From Actinobacillus seminis (GTDB taxonomy: Bacteria > Pseudomonadota > Gammaproteobacteria > Enterobacterales > Pasteurellaceae), in assembly GCF_002263215.1 (NCBI RefSeq), contig NZ_NLFK01000014.1:1-56445 (forward strand): a stretch of DNA of 56,445 nt. Reading direction: 5' to 3'. Positions 18,053-28,050 of this stretch are shown here, in pieces; within the stretch, counting starts at the first letter, position 1; every line of letters begins with the position of its first letter. Both the position numbers and the translations under genes were made by a program. Under the pieces are notes generated by a model that saw only the letters and a list, made by a program, of their open reading frames with translations, made no database searches and was not told the DNA's origin.

Positions 18053-20764
18053 ATGTTAAGAACAATAGCAACCAAAATTTTTGGTAGTCGTAATGACCGT
18101 ATTTTACGTCGTTTAAATAAACAAGTTGCCCAAATTAATAAATTAGAATCGACATTTGAAGCCTTAAGTGATGAAGCATTAAAAGGTAAAACCACAGAAT
18201 TTCGCGAAAGATTACAAAATGGCGAGAAGTTGGAGAATTTGATCCCGGAAGCCTTTGCGACAGTGCGAGAAGCGAGTAAACGGGTGTTAGGGATGCGTCC
18301 CTTTGATGTGCAATTGCTCGGCGGTATGGTGCTAAACAATCGTTGTATCGCCGAGATGCGCACCGGGGAAGGGAAAACCTTAACTGCTACCTTGCCTTGT
18401 TATTTAAATGCGTTGACCGGAAAAGGTGTACACGTGGTCACGGTGAATGATTATTTGGCGCGCCGTGATGCGGAAACCAATCGTCCGTTATTTGAATTTT
18501 TAGGTATGACCGTTGGTGTCAACGTGCCGGGAATGGCGCCGGAAGATAAACGCGCTGCTTATGCCGCCGATATTACTTATGCCACCAACAGCGAACTCGG
18601 TTTTGATTATTTGCGTGATAATTTGGCACATTCCGCCCAAGAGCGTTTCCAAAAACAGTTGCATTATGCTTTGGTCGATGAAGTGGATTCCATTTTAATT
18701 GATGAGGCAAGAACGCCATTGATCATTTCCGGTCCGTCGGAAGACAGCTCGGATCTATATATCGCTATTGATAAACTGATTCCGTTATTGGTCAAACAAG
18801 AGAAAGAAGATTCTGACGAATTTCAAGGCGACGGTGATTTCACCTTGGATTTGAAAAACAAACAAGCACATTTAACCGAACGTGGACAAGAAAAAATCGA
18901 AGAATGGTTGGTGCGACAAGGCTTGATGAAAGAAACCGAGTCCTTATATTCGCCGGCGAAAATTACGTTATTGCATCATGTTTATGCGGCATTACGTGCA
19001 CATACGTTATTTGAACGTGATGTGGATTATATCGTTAAAGAGGGGGAAGTGGTGATTGTGGATGAGCATACCGGGCGCACCATGGCAGGACGTCGTTGGT
19101 CCGACGGTTTGCACCAAGCAATTGAAGCGAAAGAAGGGGTGAGAATTCAAAGCGAAAACCAAACTGTAGCGTCCATTACTTACCAAAACTATTTCCGCTT
19201 GTATGAAAAACTGGCTGGTATGACAGGGACGGCGGATACGGAAGCTTTTGAATTCCAACAAATTTATGGCTTGGAAACCATTGTTATCCCAACCAATCGT
19301 CCGATGATCCGTGATGATCGTACGGATGTGATGTTTGAAAATGAACAATACAAATTTGAGGCAATTATTGAGGACATTAAAGATTGCGTAGCGCGTAATC
19401 AACCGGTGTTAGTGGGGACGATTTCCATTGAAAAATCCGAAATGTTGTCCCATGCCTTGGATAAAGCGGGCATCAAACATAACGTATTAAACGCTAAATT
19501 CCATGCACAAGAAGCGGAAATTGTTGCTAACGCCGGTTATCCGGGGGCGGTGACAATTGCAACCAATATGGCAGGGCGCGGGACTGATATTGTTTTGGGC
19601 GGTAACTGGAAAGCGGAAGTGGCGAAACTTGAAAATCCAACCGAAGAACAAATCGAGGCGATTAAAGCAGAATGGCAAAAACGTCATGAAATTGTACAAC
19701 AAGCGGGCGGTTTGCATATTATCGGTACCGAGCGTCACGAATCTCGTCGTATCGATAACCAATTGCGCGGTCGTTCCGGTCGTCAAGGTGACCCGGGTTC
19801 TTCCCGTTTTTATCTATCGTTGGAAGATGCTTTAATGCGCATCTACCTCAACGAAGGAAAATTGAATTTAATGCGCAAGGCCTTTAGTACGCCGGGCGAA
19901 GCAATGGAATCCAAAATGTTGGCGAAAGTGATTGCCTCCGCTCAAGCGAAAGTGGAAGCTCATAACTTTGATGGACGTAAAAACTTGCTGGAATTTGATG
20001 ACGTAGCAAATGATCAACGCCATGCTATTTATGAGCAACGTAATGTGCTGTTGGATAACGAAAATATTTCCGAAACTATTGAAGTTATCCGTGCAGATGT
20101 GTTCAATGCGGTAATTGATCAATATATTCCGCCGCAATCTTTAGAGGAAATGTGGGATATTGCCGGCTTGGAAGTGCGTTTACAACAAGATTTTGCTTTG
20201 GAATTGCCGCTGTCTAAATGGTTGGAAGAAGATAATACTTTGCATGAGGAAACTCTGCGTGAACGTATTATTCAAGCCTCGGTGGATGAATATAAGCAAA
20301 AAGAAGCCTTAGTGGGTGAGGAAACCATGCGTCAATTTGAAAAAGGAGTGATGTTACAAACCTTAGATGAATTGTGGAAAGAGCATTTGGCAGCGATGGA
20401 TCATTTGCGTCGTGGGATTCATTTACGCGGCTATGCGCAAAAAGATCCGAAACAAGAGTACAAAAAAGAATCTTTCCAAATGTTTACGGAAATGTTGGAT
20501 GCCTTAAAATTAAGTGTGATTACCACCTTAAGTCGCGTTCGTATTCGTACCCAAGAGGAAATCGAGGAAGCGGAGCGTTTACGCCAATTAGCGCAAGCGC
20601 AGCAGGTGCAAGGAATGCAATATCACAGCAGTGATAATGAGGAAAACGCATCTACTGACGAACATCATGAATTTGCCAATCGTAAAATTGGACGTAACGA
20701 GCCTTGTCCTTGTGGATCCGGTAAAAAGTACAAACACTGTCATGGTAGTCGAGCGAAACATTAA
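18053..20764 (+). CDS. secA: Preprotein translocase ATPase SecA
   Basis: 903 residues, full length. This motor ATPase drives preproteins through SecYEG. Seen: the start [15 protein letters not shown], Walker A M-R-T-G-E-G-K-T near residue 102, DEAD-type D-E-V-D-S near residue 209, the second nucleotide fold with [10 protein letters not shown] near residue 505, and the C-terminal zinc tail [13 protein letters not shown] that binds SecB and phospholipid. It is preceded by secM and ended by an uptake-signal hairpin. Confidence 0.98.
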   Translation: MLRTIATKIFGSRNDRILRRLNKQVAQINKLESTFEALSDEALKGKTTEFRERLQNGEKLENLIPEAFATVREASKRVLGMRPFDVQLLGGMVLNNRCIAEMRTGEGKTLTATLPCYLNALTGKGVHVVTVNDYLARRDAETNRPLFEFLGMTVGVNVPGMAPEDKRAAYAADITYATNSELGFDYLRDNLAHSAQERFQKQLHYALVDEVDSILIDEARTPLIISGPSEDSSDLYIAIDKLIPLLVKQEKEDSDEFQGDGDFTLDLKNKQAHLTERGQEKIEEWLVRQGLMKETESLYSPAKITLLHHVYAALRAHTLFERDVDYIVKEGEVVIVDEHTGRTMAGRRWSDGLHQAIEAKEGVRIQSENQTVASITYQNYFRLYEKLAGMTGTADTEAFEFQQIYGLETIVIPTNRPMIRDDRTDVMFENEQYKFEAIIEDIKDCVARNQPVLVGTISIEKSEMLSHALDKAGIKHNVLNAKFHAQEAEIVANAGYPGAVTIATNMAGRGTDIVLGGNWKAEVAKLENPTEEQIEAIKAEWQKRHEIVQQAGGLHIIGTERHESRRIDNQLRGRSGRQGDPGSSRFYLSLEDALMRIYLNEGKLNLMRKAFSTPGEAMESKMLAKVIASAQAKVEAHNFDGRKNLLEFDDVANDQRHAIYEQRNVLLDNENISETIEVIRADVFNAVIDQYIPPQSLEEMWDIAGLEVRLQQDFALELPLSKWLEEDNTLHEETLRERIIQASVDEYKQKEALVGEETMRQFEKGVMLQTLDELWKEHLAAMDHLRRGIHLRGYAQKDPKQEYKKESFQMFTEMLDALKLSVITTLSRVRIRTQEEIEEAERLRQLAQAQQVQGMQYHSSDNEENASTDEHHEFANRKIGRNEPCPCGSGKKYKHCHGSRAKH

Positions 20765-20770
20765 TTTAGC

Positions 20771-20801
20771 AAAAGTGCGGTTATTTTGACCGCACTTTTT
20801 T
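20771..20801 (+). terminator. Inverted uptake-signal terminator of secA
   Basis: AAAAGTGCGGT and ACCGCACTTTT arms surround TATTTTG; the tail is TTTTTT. It lies 6 nt after the secA stop. Confidence 0.85.
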
Positions 20802-20822
20802 CACATCGGGATTTGATTGAGC

Positions 20823-21221
20823 ATGACAAAACCAATAATTCAAGTTGCCGCCGGCATTATTCGCAATGAATTTGGGCAAATTTATTTGACACAGCGTCTT
20901 GAAGGGCAAGATTTTGCCCAGTCACTAGAATTTCCCGGCGGTAAAGTGGATGCCGGCGAAACGCCGGAACAAGCCTTGGCACGCGAATTGGAAGAAGAAA
21001 TTGGCATTCATATTTTAAGTGCGGTCATTTTTGAACGATTTTTGTTTGAATATCCGAATAAAATGATTCATTTCTCTTTTTATTTGGTGGAACAATGGAT
21101 TGGTGAGCCTTTTGGACGAGAAGGGCAAGAGGGTGCTTGGGTGGCACAAAATGAATTGGATGCCGGAAAATTTCCGCCGGCAAATGCGCGATTGATTCAG
21201 CGTTTACTCGCTGAAAGTTAG
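20823..21221 (+). CDS. mutT: 8-oxo-dGTP diphosphatase MutT
   Basis: 132 residues from the ATG at 20823; an in-frame TTG at 20817 would add two. MutT removes 8-oxo-dGTP and prevents A:T to C:G mutation. The Nudix box is complete (G-K-V-D-A-G-E-T... R-E-L-E-E-E-I-G-I, about residues 40-62), and the N-terminus I-I-Q-V-A-A-G-I-I fits the family. It follows secA as in other gammaproteobacteria and is convergent with holA, overlapping its stop region by 4 nt. Confidence 0.93.
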   Translation: MTKPIIQVAAGIIRNEFGQIYLTQRLEGQDFAQSLEFPGGKVDAGETPEQALARELEEEIGIHILSAVIFERFLFEYPNKMIHFSFYLVEQWIGEPFGREGQEGAWVAQNELDAGKFPPANARLIQRLLAES

Positions 21222-22264
21222 CAAGACGGGTGGGCAATTTGCATGGATAATGCCGCCAACTCGCTCCAAACTTCATCAGAAAACTCTATTTTTACCTTGC
21301 GCTCAATTTTCGCTAGGTGTTGAATAATGACATAAAGTTGTCGGTAATTAAGGCGCTGGATGCATTGAGTAAAAAGCGGGCGACGATTTTGCCACACTTT
21401 TAAGCGATCAAATTGTTCTCTTAGTTGCGCTGTCGGCAACGGATCTTGCAGGCTGTTTAAGCGTTGTTGCACTTGAGTTAAGGTTAAGAGGGTAATCAAT
21501 TCGCGCTGTAATGTGCGCAACAAAATTACCGGTTGCACATCTTCTGCCTGTAACCCTTGTAAAATCCGTTTAGCGCGGGCATATTTCCCTTCCAGTAAGG
21601 CATCAATCCACTGAAATGGTGTAAAAATTGACGATTGTTCCACCGCCACGCGTACTTTAGCCGGTGTGACTTTGTCATTGGGATAAAGTAAGGCAAGTAA
21701 TTGCAAGGCTTGTTTCAGTGCCGGCAAGTTATTTTCATAGCTATAGCATAAAAACTGTGTTGCTTCATTATCTATCGCCAATTGCATATTTTTGGCGCGA
21801 TTGGCGATCCAGCGCGGCAGTTGAGCGACACTTGGCGTTTGGCAATTGACCACGGTGACGTTTGGCTCAATTTGTGCACCCGTAGTAAACCACGCCTGCT
21901 TCTCCATTACTTTATTCAGTTTGCTAACATGCAAAATGAGTAGCACGTCAGCGTGTAGGGACTGCATTAAGGTTAGCAAATGTTGTTGGAGAGGCGTGGA
22001 AAGATTTTCCGGCAGATGTAAGCGGATGATTTGACGATGAAAAAACAATCCCATGGATTGAACCCGTTCAAAAAGTACCTGCCAGTCGGTTAAATGATCA
22101 ATGGTGAGATCAAATTTTTCATCAAAACCTTGGGTAAAGGCGGTTTGGCAAATGAGATCGGCACTTTCTTGTTGTAACAGCGGATCTTGTCCCGCCAAAT
22201 AATAGATTGATGCCAATTTATTATTTAGTGATTGAGAAAGTTGTTCGCTGAAAATTCGGATCAT
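21218..22264 (-). CDS. holA: DNA polymerase III delta subunit HolA
   Basis: 348 residues, the usual length. Delta is the wrench of the clamp loader that opens the beta sliding clamp. Seen: N-terminal I-Y-Y-L-A-G-Q-D-P-L-L-Q-Q-E-S, a P-loop-free AAA+ fold, and a C-terminal helical collar with L-L-R-T-L-Q-R-E-L. Its ATG overlaps the lptE stop by 4 nt (ATGA), so translation is coupled. The order leuS-lptE-holA matches E. coli. Confidence 0.93.
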   Translation of the reverse strand: MIRIFSEQLSQSLNNKLASIYYLAGQDPLLQQESADLICQTAFTQGFDEKFDLTIDHLTDWQVLFERVQSMGLFFHRQIIRLHLPENLSTPLQQHLLTLMQSLHADVLLILHVSKLNKVMEKQAWFTTGAQIEPNVTVVNCQTPSVAQLPRWIANRAKNMQLAIDNEATQFLCYSYENNLPALKQALQLLALLYPNDKVTPAKVRVAVEQSSIFTPFQWIDALLEGKYARAKRILQGLQAEDVQPVILLRTLQRELITLLTLTQVQQRLNSLQDPLPTAQLREQFDRLKVWQNRRPLFTQCIQRLNYRQLYVIIQHLAKIERKVKIEFSDEVWSELAALSMQIAHPSC

Positions 22265-22764
22265 TTTTGTGTTTTGACTTGCTGTTGTAAGGCAATCATT
22301 TTACGAATTAATTGGAGCGCCGCTTGCTCCCGCATATCGCTCCAGAGTACTTCTTTTTCTGCCGATTTTGCTAAGGCTGCACGAGAGTTATCAAAGAATG
22401 TGCGGCTAACGCGCGCTGATAGCGGGTAACTGACTTGATTTAATCTGACTGTTGCATTCACATCCAGGATCAGCAATTTTTCTGCTTCACGTCCGCGTTT
22501 AAAAATTGAGGCGACTTCATCGTTGGTCGTAGTTTTATTTAATCTTAAGGTTGGCACTTGGCTTTTTGCCTCCACTAAATTAATTCCGTTTGATAGCAAT
22601 TGTTGCCGCACTGCCATGGACATTTCGCTGTACGGATCGCTGCTTTCCAAGGTTAAGGTTTTTAATTCATTCGGAATTAATTCACCATTTTGGAAATGGA
22701 AACCGCAAGCGGAAAGAGCGAATACGCCGGCGACAATAAAAAAAGTTTTGATCGATTTCAACAT
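22261..22764 (-). CDS. lptE: LPS-assembly lipoprotein LptE
   Basis: 167 residues with lipobox L-S-A-C (Cys20) followed by G-F-H-F, the typical LptE start. LptE plugs and assembles the LptD barrel that inserts lipopolysaccharide in the outer membrane. Later segments T-L-T-L-E-S-S-D-P-Y and V-R-Q-Q-L fit the family. It lies downstream of leuS with a hairpin between, and overlaps holA. Confidence 0.9.
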   Translation of the reverse strand: MLKSIKTFFIVAGVFALSACGFHFQNGELIPNELKTLTLESSDPYSEMSMAVRQQLLSNGINLVEAKSQVPTLRLNKTTTNDEVASIFKRGREAEKLLILDVNATVRLNQVSYPLSARVSRTFFDNSRAALAKSAEKEVLWSDMREQAALQLIRKMIALQQQVKTQK

Positions 22765-22863
22765 ATAATGACTCTGTTTACAGAATTAAAATTAGCGGTA
22801 CTTTACCATAAATCTGCAGGGAACAAAAAGAAATATCCCGCTTTGATTTTGTTTCGCAAAATA

Positions 22864-22898
22864 ACCGCACTTTTATAGGCAAAGTGCGGTCTTTTTTG
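22864..22898. terminator. Inverted uptake-signal hairpin between leuS and lptE
   Basis: ACCGCACTTT and AAAGTGCGGT arms (22864-22890). The better T-tract (CTTTTTT) is on the plus strand; on the minus strand, the direction of leuS-lptE, the tail is only TATTTTG. It may attenuate rather than fully stop leuS transcription before lptE. Confidence 0.6.
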
Positions 22899-22901
22899 GC
22901 G

Positions 22902-25484
22902 TTATTTGGCGACGAAACTGAGTAATTTACCCGGTATATAAATCACTTTTTGTATGGTTAATCCCTCAAGGAATTTTTCTACATTGGCATCAGCCAGCGC
23001 TACTTGTTTAATGTCTTCCTCCACCATATCGGCAGGGACGGTAATTTTCGCACGTACTTTACCATTTACTTGCACGACCACCAATTTTTCCTCGTCGATC
23101 ATGGCTTGTTCATCCGCTTTCACCCAAGGCGCAAAGTCAATGGTGTCCGCGTTGCCCAATTCTTTCCATAGTTGGAAACAAATGTGTGGCGTAATCGGAT
23201 ATAACATACGAATAACCGCGCTCAAGGCTTCCGCCATTACCGCGCGATCTTGTGCATCATTCAATGGGGCTTTGGTCAGTTTATTCATCAATTCCATGAT
23301 CGCGGCAATTGCGGTATTAAAGGTTTGACGACGCCCGATATCATCGCTAACTTTAGCAATGGTTTTATGTACATCACGTCGCAAGGCTTTTTGCGCGCCG
23401 GAAAGCGCGGTCGGATTTATTGCTGTTTCAGCCGAATTTTTGCTGTATGTAAAGGCTAAATTCCACAAACGACCCAAGAAACGTTTCGCACCTTCTACGC
23501 CGGACTCTTGCCATTCCAAGGTCATTTCCGCCGGCGAGGCGAACATCATAAACAAGCGTACCGTATCTGCACCGTATTTTTCTACCATTTCTTGCGGGTC
23601 GATACCGTTGTTTTTGGATTTTGACATTTTGGTCATGCCGCTGTGTACCAATTCATGACCTTCGTCGTCCACTGCTTTGGTAACGCGACCTTTTTCATCA
23701 CGTTCAAGGCTAACTTTAGTCGGCGATACCCAAATGCGTTCGTTGGTTGGGGCGGTGTAATAGAATGCATCAGCAAGCACCATTCCTTGACACAATAATT
23801 TTTTAGTTGGTTCATCTGAGCTGACTAAGCCGGCATCACGCAATAATTTGTGGAAGAAACGGAAATAGAGTAAGTGCATGGTGGCGTGTTCGATACCGCC
23901 GATATATTGATCCACCGGTAACCAATAATTGGCTTCGTCGCTGTCTAACATTCCGTCGTGAAATTGCGGGCAAGTATAACGTGCATGGTACCAAGAGGAC
24001 TCCATAAAGGTATCGAATGTATCTGTTTCTTTTAATGCCGGTTGACCGTTATAGCCGGTTTTCGCCCAGTTTGGATCTGCTTTGATTGGGCTTTTCACTC
24101 CATCCATCACTACATCTTCCGGTAACACAATTGGCAAATCCGCCAATGGCGCCGTCACCACTTCGCCATTTTCCAAGGTTAACATTGGAATTGGTGCGCC
24201 CCAGTAACGCTGACGAGAAACCCCCCAGTCACGTAAGCGATAATTCACTTGGCGTTTACCGCATCCCATAGCTTCTAATTTGTCGGCAATACCGTTGAAC
24301 GCCGCATCAAAATCAAGACCATTAAATTCAGCTGAATTAACTAATTTACCATGTTCAGTAAATGCTGCTTTGTTTAAATCAATGGCTTCCCCATTTGCCG
24401 GCTCAATCACTTGTTTAATTGGCAAGTCATATTTTTGTGCAAACTCAAAGTCACGCTCATCATGCGCCGGCACTGCCATTACTGCACCGGTACCGTAATG
24501 CATTAACACAAAGTTTGCTACCCAAACCGGTACTTTTTCGCCCGTGATCGGATGGAGCGCGAATAAACCGGTTGCCATGCCTTTTTTCTCCATGGTCGCA
24601 AGTTCTGCTTCCGCGACTTTGGTATTTTTCGCTTCTTGGATAAACGCTGCTAATGCCGGATTTTGCTGTGCGGCAAGTTCCGCTAACGGGTGTGCCGCAG
24701 CTACTGCCACATAAGAAACACCAAAGAATGTATCCGGACGTGTGGTATAAACGGATAATTTGTCGTTTACGCCCTCGATATCAAAGGTAATTTCCACTCC
24801 TTCAGAACGCCCGATCCAGTTGCGTTGCATAGTTTTTACCATCTCCGGCCATTCCGGCAAACTGTCCAAACCGCCTAATAATTGTTCTGCATAATCGGTA
24901 ATTTTAATAAACCATTGCGGAATTTCTTTTTGTTCCACCGGCGTATCACAACGCCAGCAGCATCCTTCGTGAACCTGTTCATTGGCAAGTACCGTTTCAT
25001 CATTCGGACACCAGTTGACAGTGGAGGTTTTTTTGTATACTAAACCTTTTTTATAAAGTTCCGTGAAGAACCATTGTTCCCATTTATAATAATCCGGTTT
25101 ACAGGTGGCAATTTCGCGATCCCAGTCAAAACCGAAACCCAATAATTTGAGTTGCTTTTTCATGTAGGCAATATTTTCGTAGGTCCATTTTGCCGGTGCG
25201 GTTTTATTTTTTATCGCCGCACCTTCCGCCGGCAAACCAAATGCATCCCAACCCATTGGTTGTAATACATTTTTTCCGTTCATACGTTGATAACGAGAAA
25301 TCACATCGCCAATAGTATAATTGCGCACATGTCCCATATGTAAACGACCGGATGGATAAGGGAACATGGAAAGACAATAATATTTCTCTTTGTTCGGATC
25401 CTTCACCGCTTTGAATGTTTTATTTTCAGCCCAAAATTGTTGAACTTCTGATTCAATCAAATCGGGACGGTATTGCTCTTGCAT
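22902..25484 (-). CDS. leuS: Leucyl-tRNA synthetase
   Basis: 860 residues, near the H. influenzae length. This class I synthetase charges tRNA-Leu. Seen: the HIGH-type motif S-G-R-L-H-M-G-H near residue 45, the CP1 editing domain with T-T-R-P-D-T near residue 250 and [19 protein letters not shown] near residue 620, and a C-terminal V-N-G-K-V-R. The start at 25484 gives M-Q-E-Q-Y-R-P and has AAAGGT upstream; the 12 extra in-frame codons further up contain an uptake signal and are unlikely to be coding. Confidence 0.97.
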   Translation of the reverse strand: MQEQYRPDLIESEVQQFWAENKTFKAVKDPNKEKYYCLSMFPYPSGRLHMGHVRNYTIGDVISRYQRMNGKNVLQPMGWDAFGLPAEGAAIKNKTAPAKWTYENIAYMKKQLKLLGFGFDWDREIATCKPDYYKWEQWFFTELYKKGLVYKKTSTVNWCPNDETVLANEQVHEGCCWRCDTPVEQKEIPQWFIKITDYAEQLLGGLDSLPEWPEMVKTMQRNWIGRSEGVEITFDIEGVNDKLSVYTTRPDTFFGVSYVAVAAAHPLAELAAQQNPALAAFIQEAKNTKVAEAELATMEKKGMATGLFALHPITGEKVPVWVANFVLMHYGTGAVMAVPAHDERDFEFAQKYDLPIKQVIEPANGEAIDLNKAAFTEHGKLVNSAEFNGLDFDAAFNGIADKLEAMGCGKRQVNYRLRDWGVSRQRYWGAPIPMLTLENGEVVTAPLADLPIVLPEDVVMDGVKSPIKADPNWAKTGYNGQPALKETDTFDTFMESSWYHARYTCPQFHDGMLDSDEANYWLPVDQYIGGIEHATMHLLYFRFFHKLLRDAGLVSSDEPTKKLLCQGMVLADAFYYTAPTNERIWVSPTKVSLERDEKGRVTKAVDDEGHELVHSGMTKMSKSKNNGIDPQEMVEKYGADTVRLFMMFASPAEMTLEWQESGVEGAKRFLGRLWNLAFTYSKNSAETAINPTALSGAQKALRRDVHKTIAKVSDDIGRRQTFNTAIAAIMELMNKLTKAPLNDAQDRAVMAEALSAVIRMLYPITPHICFQLWKELGNADTIDFAPWVKADEQAMIDEEKLVVVQVNGKVRAKITVPADMVEEDIKQVALADANVEKFLEGLTIQKVIYIPGKLLSFVAK

Positions 25485-25885
25485 AATTTTACCTTTAAAT
25501 TTCAGAAAAACTGACCGCACTTTGACGGTATAAATTAAGTTGGAAAATGTGCTATAGGATAGCGTAAAACAGGAAAAATTGATAGAACTTTCAAGAAACT
25601 GACCGCACTTTTAGCGACAAAGTGCAGTCAATTTTGGGGATTGTTATGTGATAATATTTGAGATTTACCGTTCGTTAAGGCAACATTATTTTTCCCATTG
25701 ATAGAGGTTGTTAGCAAATTTTTTCAAAAATTCTGTCCTATGCGGACTTAATTCAAGACTACTGTTACTGACATACATTTCTCGTCTCATAATATCGGAA
25801 CCTAAGAAAATGAAAATTTTGCGTAATTCTAAATCCGCTGCAATACCGCTGTAGATCTTCAAGGATTAATCCACAAGGGGTACTT
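25485..25885. other. 403-nt gap between leuS and apaH with uptake signals and a small ORF
   Basis: It holds the leuS leader, an uptake signal at about 25513, and an imperfect inverted uptake-signal pair at about 25602-25630. The distal part has one small minus-strand open frame (25686-25862). No RNA gene is recognised. Confidence 0.5.
25686..25862 (-). pseudogene. Unrecognised 58-codon ORF or gene remnant
   Basis: Read from TTG at 25862 the minus strand encodes L-K-I-Y-S-G-I-A-A-D-L-E-L-R-K-I-F-I-F-L-G and ends F-A-N-N-L-Y-Q-W-E-K. The composition is protein-like (charged and aromatic residues, no low complexity). It has no ATG and no clear ribosome-binding site. I do not recognise the family. 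It could be the 3' end of a lost gene or a real small gene. Confidence 0.35.
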
Positions 25886-25887
25886 TT

Positions 25888-26712
25888 TTATTTGGCATAA
25901 TTTTTCACCGCACTTTGCGTAAAATATTGTTGATCTTCCCAACGTAATATGGTCATCCGATTGCCCCAAACACAGCCTGTGTCCAGCGCAAAAATGTGAT
26001 TCGGCGTCGGTGTATCTACTAAACTTGCCCAATGCCCGAAGATGATATTTTGTGTTTTAAATAGCGGGTTATTAAGCTTAAACCAAGGCGTGAGTTCAGC
26101 CGGCGCTTGCCGGACAGTTTCTTTGCAAACAAAATCCAAGCGATGATCGGAATAACAAAAACGCATACGGGTTAACACATTGATGCTATAACGCAAGCGA
26201 TCCAAACCCTGCAGTGCCGGCGACCAACGATCGGGTTTATCGGCATACATATTTTCAATTAACCAATGACAATCTCCATGTTGCAAAACCTCTTCGATTG
26301 CTTTGGCGCAAGATTTTGCGGTTGGTAAATCCCAATCCGGAGAAATGCCCGCGTGCGTCATCACAAAATCAAGTTTTTCATGATGAATTAACAAGGGCTG
26401 ATGGCGCAACCAATCAATTAATTCCTCAAAATCCGGCGCGGAAAAAATACTGTCCACTCGATCGCGCGGTTTGGTTTTTTTGATACCAAGTGCGGTGGAA
26501 ATTAAGTGCAAATCATGATTTCCTAACACGGTTTTTCCTGCTTCTCCCAAAGATTTGACAAAGCGCAAACACTCCAGCGATTTATCCCCGCGCGCGACTA
26601 AATCTCCGGTTAAATAAAGTTGATCCTTATACGGATCAAACTGCACACTTTCCAATAAAAGCTGTAATTCATCATAACAGCCTTGCAAATCACCGACGAG
26701 GTAGGTTGCCAT
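25888..26712 (-). CDS. apaH: Diadenosine tetraphosphatase ApaH
   Basis: 274 residues. It hydrolyses Ap4A symmetrically and removes Np4 caps from RNA. Seen: the metallophosphatase motifs V-G-D-L-Q-G-C-Y-D near residue 6, T-G-D-L-V-A-R-G near residue 36, L-G-N-H-D near residue 63 and T-H-A-G-I near residue 115. The start at 26712 gives the standard M-A-T-Y-L-V-G-D and has AAGG 8 nt upstream; the five in-frame codons before it are not needed. In E. coli apaH belongs to the surA-rsmA cluster; here it is separated from rsmA by the decayed sugar locus. Confidence 0.96.
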   Translation of the reverse strand: MATYLVGDLQGCYDELQLLLESVQFDPYKDQLYLTGDLVARGDKSLECLRFVKSLGEAGKTVLGNHDLHLISTALGIKKTKPRDRVDSIFSAPDFEELIDWLRHQPLLIHHEKLDFVMTHAGISPDWDLPTAKSCAKAIEEVLQHGDCHWLIENMYADKPDRWSPALQGLDRLRYSINVLTRMRFCYSDHRLDFVCKETVRQAPAELTPWFKLNNPLFKTQNIIFGHWASLVDTPTPNHIFALDTGCVWGNRMTILRWEDQQYFTQSAVKNYAK

Positions 26713-26810
26713 AGATTGCCTTGTCACCTTAGGAGGGTTATCTCCACCAATAATACATTGTGCTTTATTGTAACCAATATTATTTGGCTGTCAAAAAGAC
26801 GATCAGTGAA

Positions 26811-26985
26811 AATCCTTTATCCGTTGATATAACGTCGCAAATTTCTCACGTTTTTGTTGATAATATTCATGCCGTTGCAAATTTGGTTGATATATGGCTT
26901 CTAGGGGTAAAGGCTGACAAAATTGCGCAATATCTTGTTGCGGATTGAGCGCGATTTTTGCCGGTTTTGCCACACCCAATCTTTA
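26811..26985 (-). pseudogene. xylB: Xylulokinase (xylB) C-terminal remnant
   Basis: The minus strand reads R-L-G-V-A-K-P-A-K-I-A-L-N-P-Q-Q-D, later P-L-P-L-E-A-I-Y-Q-P-N, and ends Y-Q-Q-K-R-E-K-F-A-T-L-Y-Q-R-I-K-D-F-H before TGA. This aligns without gaps of note to the last 60 residues of E. coli XylB (A-A-R-L-A-Q-I-A-A-N-P-E-K ... R-R-E-T-F-R-R-L-Y-Q-Q). The other 420 or so residues of the FGGY kinase, including both ATPase lobes, are missing. It would have phosphorylated D-xylulose. Confidence 0.7.
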
Positions 26986-27091
26986 ATCCCTTGTTGTATC
27001 GTTTCTTTCGGATAATTCGAGATTAGCATGGTGCGATCGATCAATTGCCTAGGGCAATGGTTTTGCGGAAATCTGCCATGCTAATTTTTTT
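26986..27091 (-). other. Junction segment between the xylB and lyxose isomerase remnants
   Basis: All three minus-strand frames are broken by stops. Short protein-like pieces are visible, such as I-D-R-T-M-L-I-S-N-Y-P-K-E-T-I-Q-Q-G-I-K-D-W-V, but I cannot assign them. Probably deletion debris of the same operon. Confidence 0.4.
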
Positions 27092-27400
27092 TCAATGGTA
27101 ATGCATAGGCGTAACTTGGTTTTCATTAACCAGCATGATTTTTTCTGCATAAGGTTTATGGTTATGCGTTGATTGGTTGCGGATAGTAAATAGCGTTAAC
27201 CCCGTTGTGGCAAATTGACCTAAATTAAAATCGGTTACATCCCAACCTAAGTGCGCTTCTAGGATCTCTTGGTGTTTTGCCCGATCTAAGGTTTTCCAGT
27301 CAGTTAAGCTGTAGCGGGCGAATTTAGGTAATAAAAAATGATATTGCGCCATGAGGGCTTTGGCTTGCAAAATCGCTTGATTAATTTCAGAACGTTTCAT
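27092..27400 (-). pseudogene. D-lyxose isomerase (YdaE-like cupin), truncated
   Basis: 102 residues that match the N-terminal half of D-lyxose ketol-isomerases: M-K-R-S-E-I-N-x-A-I, L-P-K-F-A, D-W, L-G-W-D-V-T-D-F, T-L-F-T-I-R-N-Q, K-P-Y-A-E-K-I-M and V-T-P-M-H-Y-H. The family is about 225 residues long. The frame stops right after M-H-Y-H, where the metal-binding cupin motif (usually H-F-H-W-x-K) begins, so the active site is lost. A good GAGGTTT site lies before the ATG. The enzyme converts D-lyxose to D-xylulose, the substrate of the neighbouring xylB remnant. Confidence 0.8.
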
Positions 27401-27471
27401 ATAAACCTCGTTAAAAGTGCGGTCATTTTTTCTTGCGTTTTGTGCAACAATAATGAAATGCTATGATTTTT

Positions 27472-28040
27472 CTAGTGGCCATAACCAAGCCGCCCACGCA
27501 CACCGCTGGAATCGCCATGTACTGCTTTTTTGATTTCGGTTGCGCATTCTTTACCAAAAATATAATCGCACAATAATTTAGGCACATTGCGATAAAGGCG
27601 TTCAATGTTACAGACACCGCCAGCGAATACCACGCTAATACATTGATATAGGCGGCGAGCGCTTTGGCAAGGCGGCGTTCGTAGGCTTGTAATGATTGCT
27701 CGGCAAGCGTATCTCCTTGTTCGGCGAGCCGGACGATTTCTTCTCCTTTTAGACGGATACCGGAGCGTCGTTGATAATCGTCACAAAGTCCAGTGGCCGG
27801 AGACAAATTGTTCAACACAACCGCGTTTGCCACAGTAACAAGGCGAGGATAAGGTGACAGCTTGTTCTTCTTCATCTTGCCATGGGAGCATATTATGCCC
27901 CCATTCTCCACCGATTCCGTTGGCGCCTTGGTGTGGTTTACCGTTAATCACAATACCCGATCCCGAATCGGTACCTAATATCAATGCCAGCACAATATTT
28001 TTGCCCGCACCGGCACCATCAGTCGCTTCGGAAAAAAAGG
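27472..28040 (-). pseudogene. ROK-family sugar kinase, 5'-truncated with two frameshifts
   Basis: Joined frames read S-E-A-T-D-G-A-G-A-G-K-N, I-L-G-T-D-S-G-S-G-I-V-I-N-G-K, the ROK signature region G-A-N-G-I-G-G-E-W-G-H-N, the zinc motif C-Y-C-G-K-R-G-C-V-E-Q, F-A-G-G-V-C-N-I-E-R-L-Y, and finally H-G-D-S-S-G-V-R-G. This is the pattern of fructokinase/N-acetylglucosamine kinase (Mak/NagK) proteins. Frameshifts lie near 27790 (one extra base) and near 27636, where codons are also missing. About 115 N-terminal residues, including the first ATP-binding loop and catalytic region, are gone; the break is at the 5' end of the divergent response regulator gene. Confidence 0.85.
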
Positions 28041-28050
28041 GAGCTGAATA

